Below are positions 11,470 to 20,310 of a stretch of 64,000 nt of DNA, piece after piece. The translations under genes were made by a program, and so were the position numbers. The DNA is from Malania oleifera (taxonomy: Eukaryota > Streptophyta > Magnoliopsida > Santalales > Ximeniaceae). Position 1 is the stretch's first letter. Every line of letters starts with the position of its first letter. The stretch is taken from NCBI RefSeq assembly GCF_029873635.1, contig NC_080423.1, positions 95,561,953 to 95,625,952 on the forward strand. Reading direction: 5' to 3'. The notes below the pieces were generated by a model. That model saw nothing but the letters and a program-made list of their open reading frames with translations, did not search any database and was not told the DNA's origin.

Positions 11470-12633
11470 TACTGAATGACGCTGAGATTAAAAGGGTCGT
11501 TCTAGAGGAGGCACATTGTTCGCTCTACACAGTACATCTAGGGAGTATGAAGATGTACAGGGATCTCCGGGAATCTTTATGGCGGTCTAACATGAAAAGA
11601 GAGATTGCGCATTTCATAGAGCAGTGTCTGACATGTCAACAGGTTTAAGCAAAACACCAGAGGCCAGCGGGACAGTTGCAACCACTCCTTGTTCTTAAAT
11701 GGAAGTGGGAGCACATCTCCATGAATTTTTCCATAGGGTTTCCATCAGCACTCCACGGACAGAATGTGATTTGGGTTGTGGTTGACAGATTGACAAAGAT
11801 AGCCTATTTCGTCCCACTAAAAGTCAATTATTCCATTAATAGGCTGGCAGAGCTATATGTATAGGAAATTGTTTGAATCCACGACATCCCGATTTTTATC
11901 GTTTAAGATTAAGACCCATGATTTACCTCTCATTTCTGCAAGAGTTTGCAAGATGCTTGGGGATTGTAGCTCACATTCAGTACTGCATTCCACCCACAGA
12001 AAGATGGTCAGTTAGAGAGGACTGTCCAGATATTAGAATATATGTTATGGGCGTGCATACTGGATTTCAGTAGCAGTTGGATTAGATATCTGTCATTGGT
12101 TGAGTTTGCCTACAACAACAGTTATCAAGCCAGTATAAAGATGGCACCATATGAGGCTTTGTATGGTCGCCAGTGTCGGTCTCCGTTATAATGAGGTGAG
12201 CGACAGATTTTGGGACCAGAATTGATTCAACAGACCTCTGCAAAGGTCAAGCTTATCAGAGAGATTATCAGAGCAGCACAGAATAGGCAGAAGAGTTACG
12301 CAGATACACGCCGACGGGAGCTAGAGTTTGAGGTCGGTAATGCTACATTCTTGAGAATTGCTCCCGATGAAAGGAGTGAGGCGGTTTGGTAGGAAGGGCA
12401 AGCTGAGCCTTAGGTATGTCGGGTCATTCGAGATTCTTGAAAGAGTCGGTTCAGTGGCGTACAGGATAACATTACCTCCCGCATTGTCTAGGATTCACAA
12501 TGTGTTCCACGTGTCCATGCTTAGAAGGTATATACCAGATCCTTCGCATGTGATCAGTTACGAGTCGTTGAGACTCGGGGACACGTTAGTATATGAGAAG
12601 ATACCAATTCAGATCCTAGATCATAGAGAGTAA
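11470..12633 (+). pseudogene. Integrase of the Ty3 chromovirus, catalytic Asp changed
   Basis: It would insert the DNA copy into the genome. The HHCC zinc-binding end is readable (EEAHCSLYTVHLGSMKMY then FIEQCLTCQQV). In the catalytic core the first aspartate, normally MDF in ISMDF, is Asn (HISMNFSIGFP, near 11,720). The second region (D-stop-DP-stop-FTSHF near 11,910) has stops, and the glutamate region reads AFHPQKDGQLERTVQILEYM near 11,995. FAYNNSYQASIKMAPYEALY follows. A frameshift near 12,370 leads to SLRYVGSFEILERVGSVAYR and IHNVFHVSMLRRYIPDPSHV. Integration activity is excluded by these changes. Confidence 0.85.
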
Positions 12634-12770
12634 GAGTTTCGTAAGAAAATATTCCTCTAGTAAAAGTACTATTGTGTAATCACGTAGTAGAAGAGGCCTC
12701 ATGGGAGTTAGAGTTAGAGATACGTCAAAAGTATCCTCATCTTTTTAGAGACACTCAAAACTCGTCAGAT
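12600..12770 (+). pseudogene. Chromodomain at the end of the integrase
   Basis: After QILDHRE and a stop near 12,631 the same region continues as PLVKVLLCNHVVEEASWE, then LEIRQKYPHLF. This matches the C-terminal half of chromovirus chromodomains, which bind modified histone H3 and steer integration into heterochromatin. Further stops lie near 12,645. This segment is the basis for calling the element a chromovirus. Confidence 0.75.
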
Positions 12771-13044
12771 AAGTAGGGCAATAGGTAAGTGGTTTTATGT
12801 ATGTATGTTTTGTTCATGTTTAGAGTATGTATCGTCTCCGAGAGAGTTTTGTATGAATATTATAATCTCTTGAGACATGGTATGTAACTACGGTATTCCT
12901 CCGCCATAAGTGAGGGTAGGTAATAAACTTGGGACAGGGCTACTTTGTGGGTGGCCACCGGCTCCTACTAAAGTCAGCCCAACAGATCAGTAATAATCTA
13001 GTGGATGTAATGAGAGTCAGTCAGCAAATTCCAAGGACGAAATT

Positions 13045-13062
13045 TTTATAAGAAGGGGAGAA
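13045..13062 (+). promoter_or_regulatory. Polypurine tract of the Ty3 chromovirus
   Basis: AAGAAGGGGAGAA lies directly before the 3' LTR start TGTAGTAACCC at 13,063. About 290 bp separate the chromodomain from it, with no coding sequence. Confidence 0.85.
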
Positions 13063-14855
13063 TGTAGTAACCCAAAAATATATATATATAAAATAAATAA
13101 ATATAATAATAAATATCTTGGAGGAGATATTTTTAGATATTTTTTTAGATATTTATATATAAATATATTGGAGGAGATATTTTAGTTACTTAAGAGCTAA
13201 GTTATGTATTTTTTTTTATATAACTCTCTCTCTCTCTCTCTAGAACCCATGCCCCCTCTTTCTCTCTCACTTCGATCTTTTATTTATCGTTGCCCGTTTC
13301 AATGATCGGAAGTTACCACAAGGATTAGGGAGTGAATATCTACAAGTCTAGTGGAGTGGATTCTCGAACTCAAGAAAAAGTTAGGGTTTGACTTTCGAGC
13401 GTCTCGGGTTGTTTTTCAAGAAATAGGTAAGGGGATCTAGTTAAGTCTGCGTTTCAATGATTTTGAACCATACGAAATGTTTAAGAAGTAAGTGTATTTA
13501 TGTTTTCAATTGAGGTTTCAAAAACCGACAATTCAAAAGGTCATTTTTCAAACCTAGGATATATGGTATACTACTTTAAGTACAAACGAACGATGGGAAG
13601 GCCGATTTTATATTTTTAAACCATAAATACTATGTTTTCATGGTTGCCTACGGATTATGTTTAAAGTACAGGATATTGTGTGGCTGGTGAATAGTATGTA
13701 TGTATTATGTTATAAACGAAATAATGAATGTTTGTGAAATACTGAACAGATTGCGAAATATATTGGAACTGCTTGTGAAAATACAAGATGATGTTTACAA
13801 CCGTGAGGGCTAGGTATATGTTTAACGACTGTGAGCCGGGTATGATATGACGGCCGAGGGCCAAAAGTTACATGTCAGGTTTTATATGAAATGATTATAA
13901 AATATGGTTCTATTACTTAAATTACACGATATGCTTTAGGAACCCTGATGGGCCATTATGTCAGGAGCACGATATCGTTGCTAGGATTTATATATGTGAC
14001 CATGTGCACCACACTGTACTACGAGAGTGGGGTGGTGGTCTATGCTGATTAGCCTCGGTAGAGGGTGTACCATACCTAGAAGGCCGAACTTTTAAGACAC
14101 AGTAAGGCAATCGGTGCAAGCAAGTACGTTGCGGATGCCTGCGTAGTCGGTGTTATGATGCGGATGAATGTCAACTTTTTCTGGTTTGATCACCCCAAGC
14201 TTAGTCCAGCCTTCGGGCAGCACAACCCTGACCACGGGGGTTTATACATTGCATTAGTCCCAGGAGGTGTCTTTTATGCATATCTGTACATTTACGTAAA
14301 TGATAATATTAGGAAATGAATGAAGTGTTTATGTTAAGAAAACGAAACGAGTATTTTCAACTGTATATGTATGTATGATGTTAAAATAGCTATTTTCGAT
14401 TATATGAAGAATGAATGTTTTATGTAAGCACTAAAAACATGCTGCCCACACACTGATATTAACTGGATCAGCCTTACGGAGAAGTGTCTCACCCTAATAT
14501 ACAAATCATGTTTTCAAGAAACTACAGGCATCGTGCTTAGCAGGATCTAGGGGTGAAAGTTAGATTAGTTCCTTTTTTAAAGTGTTTGTAAGAACTCCGG
14601 CGTATGTAAGTTATGTTGTCAGGCCCAGGGCTTGTATTATGGCCATATGGACCGAACTAGTTGTCTAGTTTTGGTCGGATTGTAATATGGATGCATGGCA
14701 ACCTTTATGTATGAACGAACTTAGAACTCTGGTAATGTATGTATGGAGAATGTTTCATTACTTCTGTTGCATTATTGTTAAATGATTATGGTATCAAGTA
14801 CGCAGATGTCACTTTAGTAGCACCCTGGGCCCACGTGGCGAGTCGGGGCGTCGCA
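13063..14855 (+). repeat. 3' LTR of the Ty3 chromovirus, full length
   Basis: It is 1,793 bp, TGTAGTAACCC...GGGGCGTCGCA, with intact TG/CA ends. It aligns with 6,575-7,860 except for the extra segment 13,921-14,491, which contains GC-richer sequence (GGGTGTACCATACC, CAGCACAACCCTGACC). The flank after it, CTTCC, matches the left target duplication. Confidence 0.88.
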
Positions 14856-15150
14856 CTTCCCCATATTTGAAAATACTTGTTATGCCAAATTCTATTAATT
14901 GAACATATAATTCTTTGGCTGCATAATTGAGGGGGAGCGGCAATTTTAAAATCCATCCAATAAGCAATAAATTATATTATACTTATGTTATAATGTTTAT
15001 TGGATGACTTGAGTGATAAATGTATATATATCCATCCTTTGCTTAAAGTTCAACTATATTTGATGGATAATTTATTTGAGCTGAATGTCACTGTCTATTG
15101 TTTGTAAAAGTGAATATATTATTTAATGGATAGTTTATTTTTATGAACTT

Positions 15151-15305
15151 TTGTTTGAACTACTAAATGCATGCTTGTACTGAATGCCTATTTTTATCAA
15201 CTATTGTTTGAACTACTGAATGCATGCTTGTACTGAATGACTATTTTTATAAATTATTGTTTGAACTACTGAATGCATGTACTGAATGTCTCCTACATGG
15301 CTGAT
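15151..15305. repeat. 53-bp tandem repeat, three copies
   Basis: TTGTTTGAACTACTRAATGC starts at 15,151, 15,204 and 15,258. Each is followed by ATGCTTGTACTGAATG (shortened in the third copy) and a CTATTTTTAT stretch. Copies are very similar, so the expansion is fairly recent. Confidence 0.85.
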
Positions 15306-15984
15306 GCAGTGATGTGAATTGCATGCTGGTAGATATTATAGGTTTTTGCATGCTTGAGCTAAATCATAAATTAATTGCGAGAATCTATTAGGTTTCAAGT
15401 ATATGGATTTTTGGGAAATGTCGAATTTACAGACGGCATACTGCCGAAATTTGGGTAGAATTTTTCCCAAAAACAAAACCATGTATTAAGATAATAAGTT
15501 AATGCATGCTAAAAACATTTTTGAAATGATGAGTGAATCATAAAAGAATAATTAATTCTCATATTTAATTGAAAACGCATGCATAATAATTAAATAGGTC
15601 AGTATATGTAAAATCCAAATCGTTACATAAATTTAAAACATGTACACATCTTGTTGTCCTATAATGAACTTAGTTCATGGACACCATTTGGTCCGAATCT
15701 TTGGGTTGTCTACTCTCACTAGGGACCTAAATGGTAAAACATCATCCTTGAAATTAAACGTCACATGTTCTGATGATGGTCCATAAACTAGGAGAATTGC
15801 ATGACTTAGGGGGAGTTTTTCATTTCGCACACACTCATTGTATTCTTGAGTTGTGTCATCCCTTTTGAACCCCTATTGCATTACATTTGAGTATGGTCTT
15901 GATTGTCTATCGTGCTTTAAACTAAAATGCAATATGTCATGTCATGTGCTGAAGGCTTATTATTTGCTGTATGCTGAAATTCTT

Positions 15985-16262
15985 TGAAAGGATGAACATA
16001 TGAGGAATGCACTTAAATGAACATCATCCCTGAGCTTAATTCAAGTAAGCATGTAAGCAAATATACAAGGGAGCTTAAGCCACACTCTTAAGAAAATTAG
16101 TAAGAGCTTAATGACTATCTTCTCTTGCATGCTAAGTTTTGTTATGAAGGATGAACATGTGATGGATGTACTTAAATGAAATTCATCCTTGAATGTAAAC
16201 ACACTTTTGTATGCTTGAGACTATACTAAGGAGTTTAAGCCCCATCCTTAAGAAAATAATTA
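15985..16262. repeat. About 159-bp tandem duplication
   Basis: GAAAGGATGAACATATGAGG near 15,985 and GAAGGATGAACATGTGATGG near 16,146 begin two related stretches. Both continue with CACTTAAATGAA, CATCCYTGA, AGGAGYTTAAGCC and CTTAAGAAAAT. The copies are diverged. Confidence 0.65.
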
Positions 16263-17474
16263 AAGTCACCTAACTCATAGACTCACATTATTATTGTTTT
16301 TACTTTTTGAGTCCAAAGTTTCTCTAGGCACCCTAAACATTATATCTTGTCTTCATTGAATTATTCTTGATATTGATTGTTCTTGGGGTGTATGAACATT
16401 ATACATGACTTAGTGTTTGACTTTTTGATGCATGTGTGTTCTAGAAATGGTTTTACTGGTGAAATACAAATTGTTTAACATATATCCAGTAAAATTTATT
16501 AGGAAAGGTAGTTAACAAAATCTAAGCACATATTCAAATTGATAAGGGAAGCATCTAAACATAAAATCCTATCTTTTGTTGCTCACCAACATTTTAGGCT
16601 TAGATTTTATTTTATTTTTTTGAATTTTTTGTGGCTTGTGCTTAAATGTGATAATCTTATTGAAAATTTTCATTTAAAATATATTACTTAGCCATGGTGT
16701 CTTAGGTTTGGCCATATGATCCTTGTCTAAAATTTCCTGACATCTTTAGGATCTATATGGCTGTTTTTCTAGCCATATATTTTTGGAATATGCTTAAATG
16801 TTAAACCAAAAAAATATTGTTTGCTTGGTCTTTCAATTAAAGTTTCTTTTTCAGCAAGCATTGCCCTCGGTGTTTATTGAAAATCATAAGAAGATTTATA
16901 TTTTTATACATATATATTTATTTAAATATATATATATATATATATATATTTAAAAAGCAAGAATTGAACTTATATATAATATATTTTATCTCTTGATTAT
17001 GTGCTTAAATGCTTTCATGACTTATGCTTCGTTGTATTAAATCTTTATGTCATGAAATATTTTTTAAGGGGTGTTGTATAACTGGTTCATGGATCATATA
17101 TGAAATGCATATGAACTAGTTAGACAAATTTTATGCTCAAACCTACTTTTTCTTATGCCACATGTTTTTAAATTCCAATCTTTTTGCGGGGACTTATGTT
17201 ATGCTTAAATTGAAATGGTTTGTGTATCATTCTGGTCTGATCATGTTTATCATGTCCTTTTAAATTTAAATGACCAGTTATACTATTTGTGTTATGCCCA
17301 AATTGTTACATCAAGCAGGGGGAGAGTGTTCTAAGAAAAATAAATATCATTTTTAAAAAAGGGGGGAGTTCTCTTTGTTAAGTATGTTTTAAATGATCAA
17401 AATATTTTCTACTTAACTTAGCCCTTTTTGGTGATACCAAAAGGGGGAGAATTTTATGAGCAAAATGATTATGA

Positions 17475-17490
17475 CCAAAAAGGGGAAAAT
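17475..17490 (+). promoter_or_regulatory. Polypurine tract before the Sirevirus-like 3' LTR
   Basis: CCAAAAAGGGGAAAAT lies directly before TGTTAGGGCAAG. A second purine block (AAAAGGGGGAGAA) lies about 30 bp upstream. Confidence 0.8.
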
Positions 17491-17739
17491 TGTTAGGGCA
17501 AGACATTTGTTTTGAATTATAAATGCATTTAATTTTTATTATTATTATTCCGTTTGTAATAATGCATGCATCTACATGATATGGTTATATGTTCAGACAA
17601 TACCATAGTTTGACCATAGGGAACCAAATGACCTTAGGGCACTTAACTTTTCTAAGAAAAACCTTTTATCTAAAAGACTTCATTCATATAAAAAGGTTTA
17701 AATTGGTTATGGTCAAAATCAAGGCAAAAGCAAAGCCTA

Positions 17740-18200
17740 AGGTCGACCGACGTTGGGTTTTTAGGCTTAATTCAAAAGCCTCAGTCGACTAAACCCTTTT
17801 AGTTCAAATCAGCTTGGTCGATCGAACTAGCCCTGAGTCAAAAGTTTGACTTGCTCGGTCGACCGAACCCTTTTAGTTCAAATCAGCTTGGTTGACCGAA
17901 CCAGCCCTGAATTAAAAGTTTGACTTGTTCAATCAATCGACCCACTTTTGAACTAACCTTCCTCGATCAACCGTTTCCTAAGAATTTCACTTGGTTGACC
18001 AAACTTATAGTTCAAAATAGCATTAGTCAACCGAACCTCAAAAATGGTCAACCAACCTTTTACCTTGGTTGATCGAACCTACGAAAGGTTCGGAATCACC
18101 CTGATACGGTCAACCAAATCCATGGTTCAAAGGTGCCGCGATCGACCAAACTTATAAAAGTGGTTGACCGAACCTTGTCCATGGTCGATCGAACCTCTCG
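17740..18200. repeat. Array of about 15 short palindromes (GGTCGACCGAACC type) in U3
   Basis: Words matching NGGTYGAYCRAAC recur every 20-45 bp: GGTCGACCGAC, AGTCGACTAAACC, GGTCGATCGAAC, GGTCGACCGAACC, GGTTGACCGAACC, GGTTGACCAAAC, GGTCAACCAACC and GATCGACCAAAC, among others. Differences are almost all C-to-T or G-to-A at CpG, as expected from decay of methylated cytosines. The array stops about 100 bp before the TATA box. Confidence 0.85.
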
Positions 18201-18296
18201 AGTTGGAAATTTTTTAAGGGCTAAAAAGTTATTAATTTTTTAATTAAAATTTTTCAAAATATCGAGCATGTCTCTCAATGGTCAAATTTCATGAAA

Positions 18297-18308
18297 ATCT
18301 ATAAATAC
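18297..18308 (+). promoter_or_regulatory. TATA box of the Sirevirus-like LTR
   Basis: CTATAAATACC, downstream of the palindrome array. It is the expected core promoter for the element transcript. Confidence 0.6.
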
Positions 18309-19668
18309 CCCCTCCATAACTCAGATTAGCAACTTTGATTAACTCAAAATTCTATTTAAATCATTGTTAATCAAAGTTCCCCCAAACTAATTTTTCATTG
18401 CTAAAATCATTCTTTTGGGGCAAATTTTTAAGAAAAAACTCTCCAACTCTCTTCCACTCTTTCATTTCAAAATTACTCTTGAAGAGAATATATTTATTTT
18501 TGGGCATTTATTTTACATGCTTACTCTCACTTATTATTTATTTTTTAAAATCCTTTTTGAAAGTATAACTTTGGCTTCTTCAGGTTATTTCTTTTGATAA
18601 ATATTCTTGGGAAAAATCATCTATTGCACAAATGTTTTCCGAGCTTAAATCCTAGATTCTCCAAATATATTTATTTGCAAAATTTTTTGTTGGAGAACAT
18701 ATTTATTATTTACATATATTCATATATATTATTTGTGCAAAAACTATTTGAAAAGCAAACTCTAGGTTCTCCTATACATGTATTGAAATATATTTTTGGA
18801 GAAAATTTCTTATTAGAGTTTAAATATATTTAAGCACTCTTTCTCTATTGATAAAAATTTCATATCATAAGAGAGTGTATGTATTTGACCTTTAATAATG
18901 TACATCTCTGCTTGTATTTAAAAGTATGTTTATATGTATGAAAAATATTTTTATTGTACCAATTGGGTTCATCCCGTTAATTGAACTGGAGAGTCTCAGC
19001 CCCGTAAGTGAAACTGGTTTGGTTCAACCTTGAAAATTGAACTGAGGAATCTCCGCCCCGTAAGGGAGACAAGTGGGGTTCAACCTTGTAATTGAGCTGG
19101 GGTTTACCTCACCCTGTAAGGAGAGGTTGTAACGGCTTCTGCTCCGCCCGTTTAAACGAGCAAGGCTAGTGCAATCCTTAGGAGGGGTATGCCCAAGGCA
19201 AGGACATAAGCTACTTTGGCCGAACCTCGATAACAAATTCTTGTGTCACTCTCTCTCTCTTTCTCTCTCTCTCTTTTATTTAAATTCTTACACTTTAATT
19301 TCAGCATGTGTATAAATGTTTATTTAATGTCATAATTATTTGCATACACACATTTGATTTAAATAAGATATACTGCACACATGTATGTTTGCTTTCATTA
19401 TTAAAATTATTTTACATACACGCATGTATATTGGATGGGATATGAACTGTGGTGAATCGGCAAATATTTAAATTTAGCCTAAAAGTTTTTAATACTCAAT
19501 TCACTCCCCCCCTCTTGGGATCACACCAAAGTCAACACCTTATATGATAAAACTCTAACAAAAGAAAATGTATGAATTTACAAAGATGCATGAAATCTAA
19601 GTTAACTCAACAAATTTACAAAGTAAATTGTAAATTGTCCTAGTTTATGAAAAGATTACTACCAAGGG

Positions 19669-20310
19669 TTTGGGAACTATGCCACGTGCCACCAAGGTAA
19701 ATAAATCATCACAATTTGAAAACGATCGCTAAGATTTGGAAACTAATGTCATATGCCTCCGAGACAACCAAAACAACTTGGAAACGACTACTTAGATTTG
19801 GGAGCCATTGCCACATGTCTTTGAAATAGCCTAAGTAACTTGGAAGCGACTTCTCGAATTTAGGAACTAATGTCACATGCCTCCGAGATGGCCAAATAAC
19901 TTAGAAGTGACTGCTTGGATTTGGAAACTAATGTCACATGCCTTTGAGATAGCCAAAACAACCTGAAACTACTCAGATTTGGGAAATTATGGTCACATGC
20001 CTCTGAGATAGCCAAAATAATTTGGAAACAACTACTTAGATTTGGGAACTATTGTCACATAACTTTAAGATGGCCAATACAACTTGGAAATGACTACTCA
20101 AATTTTGAAACTAATGCCACGTGTCTCTAAGATAGCTAAATAACTTGGAAGTGACTACTCAGATTTGGGAAATAATGCCACGAGTATCCGAAATAGACAA
20201 AACAACTTAGAAGGAACTACTTAGATTAGGGAACTAAGCATTTGAAGTAGACAGAATAATTTGGAAATGACTACCCGAATTTGGGAATTAATGTCCATAC
20301 CCTAAGTAGA
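19669..20310. repeat. 61-bp tandem repeat, about 11 copies
   Basis: GATTTGGGAACTAATG-like words start near 19,669, 19,734, 19,796, 19,858, 19,919, 19,977, 20,040, 20,101, 20,162, 20,222 and 20,279. Spacing is 57-65 bp, mostly 61-62. Each unit contains GCCACATGCCTCCGAGATAG and CAACTTGGAAACGACTACT-like words. The unit is not a multiple of three and there is no long frame, so it is not protein repeats. Copies differ by 10-25 percent by eye. Confidence 0.92.

Larger units (their letters stand above)
6575..14855 (+). mobile_element. Ty3 chromovirus retrotransposon (Tekay-like), decayed
   Basis: An 8.3-kb element in plus orientation: 5' LTR 6,575-7,860, primer binding site 7,863, gag from 8,309, then protease, reverse transcriptase, RNase H, integrase with a C-terminal chromodomain, polypurine tract at 13,045, and 3' LTR 13,063-14,855. 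The domain order and chromodomain put it in the chromoviruses. The gag and integrase wording and LTR start TGTAGTAACCC suggest the Tekay/Del group, which I infer rather than prove. The coding part has at least a dozen stops and shifts between all three frames, so it cannot move by itself. It is inserted in the remains of a Sirevirus-like copia element. Confidence 0.9.
14856..17474 (+). other. 3' interior of the Sirevirus-like copia element, no pol recognised
   Basis: This lies between the inserted Ty3 element and the copia 3' LTR. No reverse transcriptase, RNase H or envelope-like frame is recognisable. It contains several purine blocks of the form GGGGGAG (14,931; 15,809; 17,318; 17,345; 17,448). 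Such repeated polypurine-like motifs before the 3' LTR are a known feature of Sireviruses. It also holds a 53-bp triplication (15,151) and a 159-bp duplication (15,985). Confidence 0.6.
17491..19537 (+). repeat. 3' LTR of a Sirevirus-like copia element, complete
   Basis: It is 2,047 bp and starts TGTTAGGGCAAGAC straight after a polypurine tract. It ends CACACCAAAGTCAACA after a C-rich tract. A TATA box (CTATAAATACC) lies at about 18,297-18,308, about 0.8 kb into the LTR. U3 holds an array of GGTCGACC-type palindromes (17,740-18,200). The last 660 bp match the truncated 5' LTR at 4,827-5,474. The long LTR, C-rich end, palindromes and multiple polypurine tracts all fit the Sirevirus group of Ty1/copia. 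Confidence 0.82.

Noticed and set aside
4822-19543. CTTAT on both sides of the Sirevirus-like element (4,823-4,827 and 19,539-19,543) as a target duplication
   Set aside because: The 5' LTR is truncated by about 1.4 kb, so its original flank should be gone, and the right copy is offset by one base from the LTR end. Probably chance.
19669-20310. CRISPR-like regular repeats
   Set aside because: Units are contiguous with no unique spacers and the genome is a plant. It is a minisatellite.
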